Origin: Sulfolobus acidocaldarius SUSAZ
GTDB taxonomy: Archaea; Thermoproteota; Thermoprotei_A; Sulfolobales; Sulfolobaceae
DNA: 64,000 nucleotides
Assembly: GCA_000508305.1 (NCBI GenBank)
Contig: CP006977.1
Coordinates: 528,621 to 592,620, forward strand
Direction: 5' to 3'
A program made the translations under genes and the position numbers. Below, in pieces: positions 51,562-61,431 of this stretch (positions within the stretch are counted from its first letter, which is position 1; each line of letters starts with the position of its first letter). The notes beneath the pieces were generated by a model. The model saw nothing but the letters and a program-made list of their open reading frames with translations. It was not told the origin of the DNA and searched no databases.

Positions 51562-53358
51562 CTATGTCTCTGTTATATCTTCAACTTTCTTTTTCAGTCT
51601 ACTCTGATACATCTCTAATATCTCATTTGGCGTTGTGGCTTCTTCAACGCTTTTATCATCTCTCCATCTTATGAAGCGTGGAAATCTTATGGATAAACCA
51701 GCTTCCTCTGAAACAACACCTTTGCAACAAGTATGTAATGGAGATAACGTTATTTCGGCGCCAATGATTTCAGCTACGTATTTTGGTTTTACCCATATAT
51801 CTGGTTGTATTTCAGATTCCACTCTAGGATCTTTTTTATCTAGTTTAGCGTCAGATAACATCTTTTGTACTTCCTCTAATTCAGCATCACTGAAGCCTGA
51901 TGCTACTTTACACACGGTATAGAAAGTATCTTTATCTGGATCATATGCTGCCATTAATAAGGAACTCAGTTTACCTCCCCTTTTACCCCTGCCATAAAAA
52001 GCTCCCACAATAACCAGATCAACGCTATCAGCCATTTCACTTTGATAGTCTTTCTTTAATTTTATCCATAAAAATCCCCTGGCTCCTGCTTGATATATTG
52101 AGTCTTTACCTACAGATTTTACTATAACACCTTCTGTACCATCGCTAATAGCCTGATGGAAATACTCTACCAACTCATTGACTTTATCAATATATTTGTG
52201 ATCTGCAACCTTAACTATATCGTTCTGTGTTACAATTTCCTCTAATTTTTCTCTTCTGTCTGGTAAGGGTTTTTGCGTATAATCTTCACCGTCATTATAC
52301 ATGAGATCAAATAAGTATACATTGATCGGATACTCCTTTATAGCCTCACCTATATCATTCTTTCTTTTCCTATGCATTAGGTTCTGGAAGGGAAGAATCT
52401 CTCCACTTTCTTTATCTATCGCAACTATTTCTCCTTCCAGAATAACTTCATTACTCTTGATACAATTTTTAATGTATTCAACAACGTCTGGGTACTGTTT
52501 GGTTATATTCTCTAATCGTCTAGAGAAGATATAAACTTTCTCACCTTTTTTGTGAATTTGAGCTCTCTCTCCATCATACTTATAGTCTACTATTCCTTTA
52601 CCGCCAACTTTGGCTAATATTTCTGATGGGTCTGTTAATCTTTCAGCAAGCATAGGTCTAATCGGTATTCCAACCTCTGGTTTAATCGACTTTATAGCTT
52701 CTATGCCATTTTCTGCTAAAAGCTTAGCTATATTTCCTAGATCAGCTCTCAAATTATATGCGCGTTCTATTAATGGCCGTGCCGCAGTTCCACCACCAAA
52801 TACATTTGCTAACGCGTCCATGATTGTGGCATCACCTATGCCAACTCTCAATCTACCATCAATGAATCTAATTATGTATTTAGCCTCCAATGGATCAGCT
52901 TTTTTGAGGAGCCCTGCTAGGGAACGTATTTTCATATCTCTACTTCCTTCTCCCTCAGACAATGCTATCTTACTCAGTGATTCATAAACCTCTTCTACAG
53001 TTAGCTTAGTTACCTTAGTGGAACCTAAATACGATAGGACATTTTGTGATGAATTAGTTCTCTTAAGTTTGTAAGCTACCTCTCCTAGGTCACCTAGAAT
53101 TCGTAATTGCTTTTCAATTTCATCTTCTTTTATGTTAGTTGAAACCGAGAGTGCTTTAATCATAAGTTTTTCTCCAAGTCCGATTTCAGGCTTTTCAAAG
53201 AAATCTGGCCACAATTTACCTTGAGTAATATATATTACTTTATCTATTATTTCCTTATCTGATTTCTTTAACAAATCCGTTAAGAGAGCTGTGAGTTGAA
53301 TTCTTGATGAAATTTTTTCCAATCTGTCAAAATATTCAGCAATTAATTTAAACTCCAC
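51562..53358 (-). CDS. lig: ATP-dependent DNA ligase (archaeal LIG1 type)
   Basis: The three-domain ligase has an N-terminal DNA-binding domain (residues 1-230), the adenylation site lysine in [15 protein letters not shown] near residue 260, [14 protein letters not shown] near residue 405 and the OB-fold end with [16 protein letters not shown] near residue 570. The 598 residues are typical. It seals nicks after FEN-1 processing; both genes occur in this window. It is divergent from dcd with a C/D box sRNA candidate between them. Confidence 0.97.
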   Translation of the reverse strand: MEFKLIAEYFDRLEKISSRIQLTALLTDLLKKSDKEIIDKVIYITQGKLWPDFFEKPEIGLGEKLMIKALSVSTNIKEDEIEKQLRILGDLGEVAYKLKRTNSSQNVLSYLGSTKVTKLTVEEVYESLSKIALSEGEGSRDMKIRSLAGLLKKADPLEAKYIIRFIDGRLRVGIGDATIMDALANVFGGGTAARPLIERAYNLRADLGNIAKLLAENGIEAIKSIKPEVGIPIRPMLAERLTDPSEILAKVGGKGIVDYKYDGERAQIHKKGEKVYIFSRRLENITKQYPDVVEYIKNCIKSNEVILEGEIVAIDKESGEILPFQNLMHRKRKNDIGEAIKEYPINVYLFDLMYNDGEDYTQKPLPDRREKLEEIVTQNDIVKVADHKYIDKVNELVEYFHQAISDGTEGVIVKSVGKDSIYQAGARGFLWIKLKKDYQSEMADSVDLVIVGAFYGRGKRGGKLSSLLMAAYDPDKDTFYTVCKVASGFSDAELEEVQKMLSDAKLDKKDPRVESEIQPDIWVKPKYVAEIIGAEITLSPLHTCCKGVVSEEAGLSIRFPRFIRWRDDKSVEEATTPNEILEMYQSRLKKKVEDITET

Positions 53359-53386
53359 ATAAATTATTTACCCTGAACATAAATAA

Positions 53387-53438
53387 AAATGATGACATAA
53401 AATAGCTGATCAGTGAAGACTCAGAGTTACTCTGATAT
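53387..53438 (+). ncRNA. C/D box sRNA candidate (2'-O-methylation guide)
   Basis: The four boxes appear in the right order and spacing: C box ATGATGA (53389-53395), 10-nt guide CATAAAATAG, D' box CTGA (53406-53409), 3-nt spacer TCA, C' box GTGAAGA (53413-53419), 12-nt guide CTCAGAGTTACT, D box CTGA (53432-53435). The ~52-nt size and compact spacer are typical of Sulfolobus sRNAs. It lies in the gap between lig and dcd. Target sites were not searched. Confidence 0.8.
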
Positions 53439-53504
53439 ATTTGTTTTGTGTAATACTGATTAATAACATTTAATAATGTAACAAGGAATAAGAGGAATTT
53501 CAAT

Positions 53505-54023
53505 ATGATTCTTGGTGATAGGGATTTAAAATATTATTTAGAAAAGGGTTGGATTAAGGTTGAGCCTATTTATGGTGACTCTGTGAGGGAGAATGGTATA
53601 GACCTCAGGGTAGGTAATGAGATTGCTAGGTTTAAGAAGACAGATAAGGTCTTTGACCCAGACAACCCGGACTACTCATTCTTTTACAAGGAAAGGGGAG
53701 AGGAATTCATCATAAGTCCACATGAGCATGTACTACTGGTTACAGAAGAGTATATGAAATTACCAAATGATGTTATGGCGTTTGTGAACTTACGCTCAAC
53801 CTTCGCTAGACTTGGGCTATTCATCCCACCAACAATTGTTGACGCAGGATTTGAAGGTCAACTAACAATAGAGGTGGTCGGTTCATCATTTCCTGTGAAA
53901 ATAAGGAGAGGAACCCGTTTCCTCCACTTAATCTTTGCTAGGACATTAACGCCTGTAGAGAACCCCTACCAAGGTAAATATCAAGGACAGAAAGGAGTAA
54001 CCATACCAAGATTTAAGCTATAA
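53505..54023 (+). CDS. dcd: dCTP deaminase
   Basis: It deaminates dCTP to dUTP on the way to d[22 protein letters not shown] is the family start, [20 protein letters not shown] near residue 95 carries the conserved Arg-Ser and [11 protein letters not shown] the catalytic glutamate. The 172-residue length fits. Compared with its neighbours it uses many C- and G-ending codons (GAC, AAC, CCC), so a separate history is possible. It overlaps the next gene convergently by 11 bp. Confidence 0.95.
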   Translation: MILGDRDLKYYLEKGWIKVEPIYGDSVRENGIDLRVGNEIARFKKTDKVFDPDNPDYSFFYKERGEEFIISPHEHVLLVTEEYMKLPNDVMAFVNLRSTFARLGLFIPPTIVDAGFEGQLTIEVVGSSFPVKIRRGTRFLHLIFARTLTPVENPYQGKYQGQKGVTIPRFKL

Positions 54024-54720
54024 GAATTTCCCATCCTTTTATTTCTGAATTATAGATTGCTAATCCTTCTTCCACAAGTTTTCTAAATAATTTGGCTTCT
54101 CTTGTTTCCAGTTTGCTCGCAGTTTCCTCTTTATCAGATGAATGTATCTCTTTTACTTTGTTTTGAAATTCCTCAAAGAACTCTCTACTCAATGCAATTC
54201 TTTCCTTCTGTGTATTTATTATCATTGCTCCTTCTCTTTCTAATTTATTAAAGAAGGCATCTGGATCTCTAAGCTTTACCTCAGATTCAAATATAACTCC
54301 TTGTTCATTAAGTATTTCGATTGCAGTTTTTTTGGGAGACTGTTGCTGAATCTGTTTATCATCCTTTTTACTCTGTTGCTGTCTAGCTTCTAAAGGTTTA
54401 TTGGAGATCTGATCTTGTTTTTCAATCTTCTTGTCTTCTAGTTCTTCTATTCTTTCTGATAATTCAGCTATCTTTTTTTTGAGTTCTTCTAGTTGAGCAG
54501 TGAATGGGTTAATAAAGTCAATAACTTTTTTCTCTAACCTTGACATTAGTTGGTTTATTAGGTCATTGCTAGCCTCTGCTCTCGTAATTGTTCTCTGACT
54601 TTCATTACTCAAAAGAATTGACCTTATGTATTCAGAAACCAGAACATAACCTTCTTTCCTAGCCCTTTCCTCTAACTGCTTATATTCTTCTTCAGATAAC
54701 TTTATATAAATGGTCTTCAT
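54013..54720 (-). CDS. Ribbon-helix-helix protein with coiled coil and C-terminal domain
   Basis: Residues 1-40 ([20 protein letters not shown], then [13 protein letters not shown]) resemble an RHH DNA-binding unit. Residues 60-130 form a long coiled coil ([20 protein letters not shown]) and then a glutamine-rich linker ([20 protein letters not shown]). The last ~100 residues contain two similar segments: [20 protein letters not shown] and [20 protein letters not shown]. It may be a multimeric chromatin or regulatory protein. No known family is assigned. Confidence 0.7.
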   Translation of the reverse strand: MKTIYIKLSEEEYKQLEERARKEGYVLVSEYIRSILLSNESQRTITRAEASNDLINQLMSRLEKKVIDFINPFTAQLEELKKKIAELSERIEELEDKKIEKQDQISNKPLEARQQQSKKDDKQIQQQSPKKTAIEILNEQGVIFESEVKLRDPDAFFNKLEREGAMIINTQKERIALSREFFEEFQNKVKEIHSSDKEETASKLETREAKLFRKLVEEGLAIYNSEIKGWEILIA

Positions 54721-54773
54721 TCACTAACTACTCTTCTCCTCTGTATTAAAAAATTAGTTATAATTGAGGCCTG

Positions 54774-55484
54774 TTATTGTTTCTCAGATTGTTTCTCAAG
54801 TATGGTATTTATGAAGTTCTCTTCATAAGGTACTCCTATAAACTCCACTGAATCATTTATTGCGATTGTTGGTACAGACATAACTTGATATTTTTCAGCT
54901 ATATCCTGGTTTTCATATGCCTCTACAACTTCTGATATTACATTGCATTTACCTACTTTACAAGCTTCAAAAGCAACCATATGTGCTAGTAATGCTGCGT
55001 AAGGACAGTAAGGACAGGAGGGAGTAACAACTGTAGTTATCCTTGTAAAACCATTTAGTTTCTCCTTTATTGCATTCACAGTTTCCTTACTTAGACCACT
55101 TTCACCCTGAGAAAGCCTTACTATAGTTTCTACTAATGCTCTTATTTCCTCTCCTAATGGTGCACCAGTCCATCTTAATTTACCTCCAAGAAAGGCCACT
55201 GTAGGAACCCTAGTAACCTCGAATTCTTCGAATGTCTTAGCTTGGTCGGGGTTAGCCTTATCCACAACAGTGACTTCTAGTAAGGATTTTCCAGCACTAT
55301 CTTTTGGTGACGCGTCCTTCACAAAGTTTAGAAATTTTTCTGTCACTTCGCAGTAGTGGCAGTGGGGATCCTTTGAATCAATAAATAAATGAACCTGAAC
55401 TGTTGACTTCATATCCTTTAAGGCGTCAATTAATGCTTGTCTTATTTCATCTGTAAATAATTCTGCAAATTCTCCTTCCATCAT
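54774..55484 (-). CDS. pdo: Protein disulfide oxidoreductase (double thioredoxin fold)
   Basis: Two thioredoxin units are fused, with active sites CHYC (near residue 45) and CPYC (near residue 148). Each unit has a cis-proline loop: VTRVPTVAFLGG and VMSVPTIAINDS. The protein forms and isomerises disulfide bonds inside hyperthermophile cells, where cytosolic disulfides are common. I chose the second ATG region (55484); the frame is open to 55505. Confidence 0.94.
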   Translation of the reverse strand: MMEGEFAELFTDEIRQALIDALKDMKSTVQVHLFIDSKDPHCHYCEVTEKFLNFVKDASPKDSAGKSLLEVTVVDKANPDQAKTFEEFEVTRVPTVAFLGGKLRWTGAPLGEEIRALVETIVRLSQGESGLSKETVNAIKEKLNGFTRITTVVTPSCPYCPYAALLAHMVAFEACKVGKCNVISEVVEAYENQDIAEKYQVMSVPTIAINDSVEFIGVPYEENFINTILEKQSEKQ

Positions 55485-55529
55485 GTTCACACTAAAGATA
55501 ATCATTTATTTGGTTGAATAAAAATGTAT

Positions 55530-56213
55530 CTATTGTAAATTCGAATGCTGAGACTTTTTACATTTAATGTCGCTGGGTCTAAGAACTATGATTTCATCAG
55601 TGTTTTTGTTAATCTCGCGGTATATCAATCCATTAAATTTCTTTATTTTCACCCTTTTATTTAACCAACAATCAGGTTTCAAGCCTGCTTTTATACATGT
55701 TTCAGCTAGAAATGTTTCAGAATCCCAACAATATTCTGAAGCAACTTGCGGTAATAAAAGTCCACTGTACATTATTCCATATTCTACTATAAGTCCATCT
55801 TCTCCCACATTTATAAATGATGGTAATTTCCATCTATCCTCAACACTGATTTCTTCCGGTTTAGTCAGTATGGTAACTTCTATTAAGATATCATTTAACT
55901 CACTTTTTGACAAAGGTGGAAATCTAGGATCAGAAAATGCTGCAGCTACTGCTGCCTTAGAAACTATTTCCTTTAATGGAGCCACAGCCTCCACATATCC
56001 TATACAACCCCTTAATGATGTTCTCTCCTCTTCAATTTTTTCTATAGTGACAAAAGCTAAACCTCTTTTATTCAAAACAGGATTTTTATACTCATCTAAG
56101 TTTAAATCAGCTAATTTAAATCTATTCTTTATAGAATCACGAGCAATTTTAATAAGTTGTTTTCCAATATCCACGTTAAGGTCATTAATTGTTACTAGTT
56201 GTTCTAAACTCAT
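55530..56213 (-). CDS. AMMECR1-domain protein
   Basis: The highly conserved core [20 protein letters not shown] lies near residue 75, followed by [20 protein letters not shown] and [12 protein letters not shown], then [19 protein letters not shown] and [13 protein letters not shown]. The family is widespread in archaea and eukaryotes; its function is unproven, and links to RNA or redox chemistry are suggestions only. I chose MSLEQL at 56213, within the end of the Mut7-C gene; the frame is open to 56222. Confidence 0.88.
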   Translation of the reverse strand: MSLEQLVTINDLNVDIGKQLIKIARDSIKNRFKLADLNLDEYKNPVLNKRGLAFVTIEKIEEERTSLRGCIGYVEAVAPLKEIVSKAAVAAAFSDPRFPPLSKSELNDILIEVTILTKPEEISVEDRWKLPSFINVGEDGLIVEYGIMYSGLLLPQVASEYCWDSETFLAETCIKAGLKPDCWLNKRVKIKKFNGLIYREINKNTDEIIVLRPSDIKCKKSQHSNLQ

Positions 56214-56649
56214 ATTTTTCACTTATACTTTTAGCCTTAATAATTATATTTTGAATGCTCTTCCAATGCATCCCCTTCCAATACTCTTTTTTACATCTAG
56301 TACATTTCCATCTATTCTCATCAACCTTCTTTAAGATACCATTGCATTTAGTACATCTTGAATAATTCGGATCTGCATTTAAATCAATCTTGTATTTTAT
56401 AGCAAGCATGGCTAGTATCTCTTCTATGTTCAATTCAGTATTTACGTAAAAACATTCTAGATCATTCTTTTTAGCTCTGTAACATAGTCCTCTATCCATC
56501 GTTAGTATAATTCTACTATCATTTTTAGCTATCTTTATTATTTGCCAGTCTTCGAAGTCCTTACTATACAAAGTATCGTATCCTAATATTCTAAGCCATC
56601 TAGAAAGTTTACCTAGCATCGCATCTGCAATAAACTTTTGCCCCTGCAC
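56185..56649 (-). CDS. Mut7-C RNase-domain protein with zinc ribbon
   Basis: [20 protein letters not shown] is the Mut7-C signature with its PIN-like first aspartate, and [16 protein letters not shown] the second acidic site near residue 50. The C-terminus has a zinc ribbon (CTKCNG and CTRCKK). Family members are predicted RNases. The 154-residue length is standard. It overlaps AMMECR1 and starts one base from the next gene on the same strand. Confidence 0.9.
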   Translation of the reverse strand: MQGQKFIADAMLGKLSRWLRILGYDTLYSKDFEDWQIIKIAKNDSRIILTMDRGLCYRAKKNDLECFYVNTELNIEEILAMLAIKYKIDLNADPNYSRCTKCNGILKKVDENRWKCTRCKKEYWKGMHWKSIQNIIIKAKSISEKYEFRTTSNN

Positions 56650-56900
56650 TATACGTTATATAATGCCAGAAATATTAAAAGCCATGCAGAAAACAGTATT
56701 GCAACTCCTCTTCCAAAAAGATCCCATTTACTTTTACTTACATTTCGAAAAAGAATGTTAACGATAAGAATAGATAGTAAGTATGAGGCTATGGGAGTAA
56801 TTAGTGAAGCCAATATGTTTTGTATTAAGAAAAACGATATTATACCTGCGCAAATACCTATTATGCCTCTAACAATTACTATTTTATCTTCTTTCTCCAC
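56649..56900 (-). CDS. Three-helix membrane protein, possibly EMC6-like
   Basis: The 83 residues contain three hydrophobic segments (RGIIGICAGIISFFLIQNIL, YLLSILIVNILF, VAILFSAWLLIFLALYNV), with an RG at the first helix and LFGRGVAILFSAW before the last. This pattern resembles archaeal EMC6-like insertase subunits, in which RG and a late tryptophan are common. The similarity is by eye and tentative. Confidence 0.6.
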   Translation of the reverse strand: MEKEDKIVIVRGIIGICAGIISFFLIQNILASLITPIASYLLSILIVNILFRNVSKSKWDLFGRGVAILFSAWLLIFLALYNV

Positions 56901-56932
56901 GACTAATAATTAGAGTAATAAGGGGTAAAAAA

Positions 56933-58717
56933 GTGAACAAAAAAAATTCAATGTCTTATATAGATCTTTTAGCGTGGATAACAGAAAATAAAAGTATAAT
57001 AGAAGGTAGTAGGATAGATAATGTATATAAGATTACTGGAATAAAAGCCTATTTATTTAAATTACACTCTAAGAATACGGATAAATTTCTAATAGTGGAG
57101 CCAGGCAAGAGAATTCATTTTACGAGATACGATAGAGAAAAGTCAAGTGAAGGAGAAGTAAGATTAATTAGAGAATTAATAAAAGAAAAAATAATAAAAT
57201 CTATCGATATATTGGGCAATGAAAGGATTGCTAAAATTGATCTTATTGACAGAAAGATATACATAGAATTACTACCGAGAGGGCTTCTGGTTATAACAGA
57301 TGGGAATAATAAAGTCCTCTTTTCCACTGAATATAAGGAATTTAGAGATAGAATTATAAGATTAGGAATTGAATATTTACCTCCCCCACAACCAGCCTCT
57401 TTAACAAGCGACGAAATAGAGAAATTGATTAATAAGGGTAATTTAACCAGAATATTAGGTGTTCCCCAGGAAATTTTAGAAGCTTTAAATATAAAAATTA
57501 ACAGTTTAGAAGAGTTAGATGGGGTAAAAAATAGGATAAATGATCTTCTAAACACCATACGAGGAGGAAAATTCTTCAATTGTCTTATTAGAAACGTAAC
57601 AGTACTACCAATTAAAACAGATGAATGTGTAGAGTACAACTCATATAATGACGCATTAGACGATTATTTCACACAACTGGAAAAGGATATCGTAAAAACA
57701 GAGGTAGACAAGAATTTAGAGAAGGAAAAGGGCAACCTAGAAAAAACCATAGAGGAATTGAAGAGTCAAATAGAGGAGTATGCTAAAAAAGAGTCTGAGA
57801 TGAGACAAATTGCAGAAACAATTATCACTAATTATGAATTGGTAGAGAACACTATTAAAAATAGTAATAAGAAAAATAGTGTAACCTTAAAAATAAACAA
57901 TATCTCGATAGACATAGATCCTAAATTAACAGTTTATAAGAATGCCTCTAAATATTATGATCTAGCTAAGGAATATTCTGAAAAGACAAAGAAAGCGAGA
58001 GAAGTCCTAGAAGAATTAAGGAAAAAACTTTCAGAATTACAATTTAAAATAGACGAAAGGAAAGAAGAGATAAGAATATCGCTTAGGAAAAAGGAGTGGT
58101 ATGAAAAATATCATTGGGGTATGACAAGAAATGGTCATATTGTTATTGCAGGAAGAGACTCAGATCAGAACGAGAGCATAGTTAGAAAACTACTTGATGA
58201 AAAGGATATTTTTCTTCATGCCGATATTCAAGGTGCAGCTGCTACGGTGTTAAAAGCAAATTCAGGACAAGTATCTGAAGACGATATATTAGACGCTGCA
58301 TATATAGCTGCGTGTTATTCTAGAGCTTGGAAGACAGGTTTAGGTAGTGTAGATGTTTTCTGGGTTTATGGTAATCAAGTTAGTAAGTCTCCCCCTAGTG
58401 GTGAATATTTGGCTAAAGGCTCTTTTATGATCTATGGAAGAAAGAATTTCATAAAAAATGTGAAACTTGAATTAGCAATTGGTATAATGAATCAGAACGA
58501 CGAAGTAGGTCTCCTTTATGGTAGTGTGTACAGTGTAGAAACAAGGACTAAAAACTATGTTGTAATAGGACCTGGAGATGAGGATTTAGAAGAGATATCT
58601 GAAAAGATATTGAGGTATCTATCACAATCGAGTGGAGTTAAGGGGCTTAGAATTTTAAAAGAAGAAATTATAAGGCAATTGCCTGGAAAATCTAGGTTAA
58701 TTTCAAGAAAGACATAA
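56933..58717 (+). CDS. RqcH (NEMF/Rqc2/NFACT family)
   Basis: The NFACT-N region includes IDNVYKITGIKAYLFKLHSK and ending LPRGLLVITDGNNKVLFS; helix-hairpin-helix-like residues 165-205 follow; a long coiled coil spans about 240-390; and NFACT-R begins at KYHWGMTRNGHIVIAGRDSD with DIFLHADIQGAAATVLK and SPPSGEYLAKGSFMIYG. Homologues add alanine tails to nascent chains on stalled large subunits. The 594-residue length fits archaea. It starts from GTG at 56933, or possibly the ATG at 56951. Confidence 0.93.
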   Translation: MNKKNSMSYIDLLAWITENKSIIEGSRIDNVYKITGIKAYLFKLHSKNTDKFLIVEPGKRIHFTRYDREKSSEGEVRLIRELIKEKIIKSIDILGNERIAKIDLIDRKIYIELLPRGLLVITDGNNKVLFSTEYKEFRDRIIRLGIEYLPPPQPASLTSDEIEKLINKGNLTRILGVPQEILEALNIKINSLEELDGVKNRINDLLNTIRGGKFFNCLIRNVTVLPIKTDECVEYNSYNDALDDYFTQLEKDIVKTEVDKNLEKEKGNLEKTIEELKSQIEEYAKKESEMRQIAETIITNYELVENTIKNSNKKNSVTLKINNISIDIDPKLTVYKNASKYYDLAKEYSEKTKKAREVLEELRKKLSELQFKIDERKEEIRISLRKKEWYEKYHWGMTRNGHIVIAGRDSDQNESIVRKLLDEKDIFLHADIQGAAATVLKANSGQVSEDDILDAAYIAACYSRAWKTGLGSVDVFWVYGNQVSKSPPSGEYLAKGSFMIYGRKNFIKNVKLELAIGIMNQNDEVGLLYGSVYSVETRTKNYVVIGPGDEDLEEISEKILRYLSQSSGVKGLRILKEEIIRQLPGKSRLISRKT

Positions 58718-58750
58718 AGCTATTCGATTTGATAAAAATATAGTTAAGAA

Positions 58751-59611
58751 ATGCCTAATCTCACTTTAGCGGAAAGAGTATCATTAATAGGACCTATGGA
58801 CTATAGGCTTCTCAAGTTTCTATACGAGAAAACTGCAACTCATGACTGGATAAAATTAAGTCAAATCTCAGATGAGTTGGGGATAAGTAAGAGAGAAACT
58901 TTGTCTTCCCTATATAAACTATATGATTTAAGGCTCGTATCAAAAGAGTCGGTTCTAGGTGAAAATGCATATAAAATAACATTCACAGGTCTTAATGTAA
59001 TTTCGACCAAGAATTTGTACGTAAATAAAATTCTAAATAAATTAGGAATTATGATAGGAACAGGGAAGGAAAGTGAAGTTTATATTGGCTATAATTTTGA
59101 CGGGGATCCTATCATAGTCAAGTATCATAAACTTGGAAGAAGTTATAGAAATTATAAAAAATATAGAGAAGATACAGATTCTAGTTGGATAAGAAGGGCT
59201 GTACATAACGCAGAAAAAGAATATAACGCTTTGAAATGTGTTAAAAGTAATTATGGGCAAGTGCCCTCTCCCTTAGGATCTTCACTTAATGCTATAGCTA
59301 TGGAATATATTTATGGAAAAGAGTTGTATAAAATCGAGATTTCGGATCCAGAGAATGCTTTAAATGACATTCTGTCCACTGTGAGGATAGCGTATAAGGA
59401 GTGTAATATTATACATGGAGATTTAAGTGAATATAACATTTTATATTCTCTCGATAACGACAGATCTTACGTTATTGATTGGCCTCAAAGTACAAATATA
59501 CAGAATGAGGAGATCTTACTTAGGGATATAACCAATATCCTTTATTATTTCTCAAAGAAATATAATATAATAAAGGGAGTGCAAGAAACCTTAAACTATG
59601 TTAAGGGGTAG
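58751..59611 (+). CDS. rio2: RIO2 serine kinase/ATPase
   Basis: An N-terminal winged helix (residues 1-90, DWIKLSQISDELGISKRE) precedes the RIO domain: ATP loop IGTGKESEVYIGYN near residue 97, lysine in PIIVKYHKLG, catalytic loop IIHGDLSEYNILY near residue 221 and metal-binding SYVIDWPQ. RIO2 acts in late 40S/30S maturation. It lies between RqcH and DUF460, grouping ribosome maturation and rescue functions. Confidence 0.95.
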   Translation: MPNLTLAERVSLIGPMDYRLLKFLYEKTATHDWIKLSQISDELGISKRETLSSLYKLYDLRLVSKESVLGENAYKITFTGLNVISTKNLYVNKILNKLGIMIGTGKESEVYIGYNFDGDPIIVKYHKLGRSYRNYKKYREDTDSSWIRRAVHNAEKEYNALKCVKSNYGQVPSPLGSSLNAIAMEYIYGKELYKIEISDPENALNDILSTVRIAYKECNIIHGDLSEYNILYSLDNDRSYVIDWPQSTNIQNEEILLRDITNILYYFSKKYNIIKGVQETLNYVKG

Positions 59612-59613
59612 TT

Positions 59614-61431
59614 ATGAAAATTATAGGTGTAGATATTGAAGCTGGGAGTAGTCCTCTTTCATCTAGGCTTCCCCTTTATGCAATTGTAGTATTAAATGAC
59701 AAAGGCGAAATTGAGTATAAGCAAGAAGGGATAAACATAGGAAAACTACTAAGACTAGTTTGGGAAATAAGACCTTCCAAAATAGCGTTAGATAATATTT
59801 ATGAATTAGCTCCGAATGAGAGAAAATTAATTAAGATTATATCAATGTTGCCTGATAATGTAGAGTTAGTTCAGGTAACGTATATAGAAGGAGAATTCAA
59901 AGACCTAAGGGAAATTCTAAGAAGTTTAGGTATAGAGGTTCAAGGTAAACTAAATCCGATCAAGACTGCTTATTATAATGCGTTACTAGCCTTTAAAAAT
60001 GTAGGTACTGCAATCTCCCTAAGGGAAAGTAAGACTAAAATTATCGTATCAAGAGGTAGAGCCATAGGACCAGGGGGGATGAGTAGTAATAGATACAAAA
60101 GGAATTTAAGGGGACTAGTTCTACGAGCTACAAAAAAGATTAAAGAAGAATTGAATAAACATGGTTTTGATTATGATTACGTTGTAAAAAGAAGTAAAAT
60201 GGGAATTGAAAGAGCTGTATTTATAGTATATGCTCCGAGAGAGAGTCTATACGGTATAGTAAAGAAAATGAGGGGCCATGATCTTAAGGTAGAAATTAAA
60301 TCGATATACAAAAACAAGATTGAGTTTAAGGATAGTAAAAGGCTACTGAAACCTGTAATAGTAGGTGTGGATCCAGGAATAGAAGTTGGAATATCAATTA
60401 TCGATATTTATTCAAATCCTATCTATTTAGATAGCAAAAGAAATATAGACAGAGAGGAAATAATAGAAATAATAAAAAAATACGGAAAACCAGTTCTTAT
60501 AGCTACTGATGTAAATCCGGCTTCAGATACGGTGAAAAAGATCTCAGCACAACTGAGATGCAGATTATTTATCCCTCAAAATTCTTTAAGTATTGATGAA
60601 AAAACAGAATTAGTTTCCAGATTTTCGGAGAATCATGGAATTAAAATAAATGATCCTCACGTTAGAGACTCTTTAGCAGCAGCGCTCAAAGCATATCATG
60701 AAGTGTCTCAAAAATTAAGGCAAGCGGAAGGAATTCTGAGAAGAATGGACTTAGATATCGAGGAGCACGAGATCTTAGAGTGTATAATAAAAGGTAGTAC
60801 AATAAATGAGTGTATAGAGAATGAAATAGAGAAAGAGATCGGGAAATCTGATGAAGAGATCAAAATAGTTCAAGATAAAAACAGTACTCAAACAGTTCCT
60901 GATACTTATGTGAAAGCTGAAGAATTGATGGAATATAAAAAAGAAATAGAAAGATTAAAACGCAGAATAAGGGAACTTGTATTCCAAAATAGTATATTAC
61001 AGCATAAGTTAGACGAAATTAGGGTTGAATTTAACGCAGAAGTTGAACGTGATAGAAAAATCTATGAACTAAAGTTAGAAATTCAGAATATGCAAAAAGT
61101 TATTGAAAATCTAAATTTTGCTATAGTAAATAAACAGAAGATGATAGAAAATATGGCTGAAATACTTGATAAGGTTATCAAAAATGAGTATATAGTCCTT
61201 AAGAAGGATAATTTTCCCATATATATGAGATTGCTGAACAAGAAAATTTTCTTATTTGATGAGCAGATTTCAGATGATATGATAAAGTATGTAGGAGACG
61301 ACTATATAATAATTCCAGAATCTTTACTTAAAGACTTGAATATTTTATATAGGGAAAGACTTAGCCAAGAGTCGTCTAAAATAGATCTTAAGAAACTAAT
61401 AGATAATTATAGAAAGTCTAGGTTAAAATAG
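59614..61431 (+). CDS. DUF460 protein, RNase H-like fold with coiled coil
   Basis: The N-terminus [20 protein letters not shown] and a second segment [18 protein letters not shown] near residue 250 resemble two RNase H/Holliday-junction-resolvase-like units (VGVDPG). [16 protein letters not shown] near residue 348 gives further acidic residues of that fold. A long coiled coil covers about 430-520 ([20 protein letters not shown]). DUF460 is archaeal and uncharacterised; a nuclease function is only suggested by the fold. It follows rio2 by two bases and overlaps the convergent MAT gene by nine. Confidence 0.8.
   Translation: MKIIGVDIEAGSSPLSSRLPLYAIVVLNDKGEIEYKQEGINIGKLLRLVWEIRPSKIALDNIYELAPNERKLIKIISMLPDNVELVQVTYIEGEFKDLREILRSLGIEVQGKLNPIKTAYYNALLAFKNVGTAISLRESKTKIIVSRGRAIGPGGMSSNRYKRNLRGLVLRATKKIKEELNKHGFDYDYVVKRSKMGIERAVFIVYAPRESLYGIVKKMRGHDLKVEIKSIYKNKIEFKDSKRLLKPVIVGVDPGIEVGISIIDIYSNPIYLDSKRNIDREEIIEIIKKYGKPVLIATDVNPASDTVKKISAQLRCRLFIPQNSLSIDEKTELVSRFSENHGIKINDPHVRDSLAAALKAYHEVSQKLRQAEGILRRMDLDIEEHEILECIIKGSTINECIENEIEKEIGKSDEEIKIVQDKNSTQTVPDTYVKAEELMEYKKEIERLKRRIRELVFQNSILQHKLDEIRVEFNAEVERDRKIYELKLEIQNMQKVIENLNFAIVNKQKMIENMAEILDKVIKNEYIVLKKDNFPIYMRLLNKKIFLFDEQISDDMIKYVGDDYIIIPESLLKDLNILYRERLSQESSKIDLKKLIDNYRKSRLK

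Noticed and set aside
53455-53490. ACATT-TAAT-AATGT inverted repeat before dcd
   Set aside because: Arms of five A/T-rich bases are expected often in such DNA; it may simply contain the dcd promoter.
55567-56334. Long plus-strand ORF (255 codons)
   Set aside because: It is antisense to the AMMECR1 gene, whose protein has clear family motifs. The antisense product has only low-complexity hydrophobic and serine-rich sequence.
57115-57639. Minus-strand ORF of 174 codons
   Set aside because: It lies antisense within RqcH; composition is that of a mirror frame of AT-rich coding DNA.
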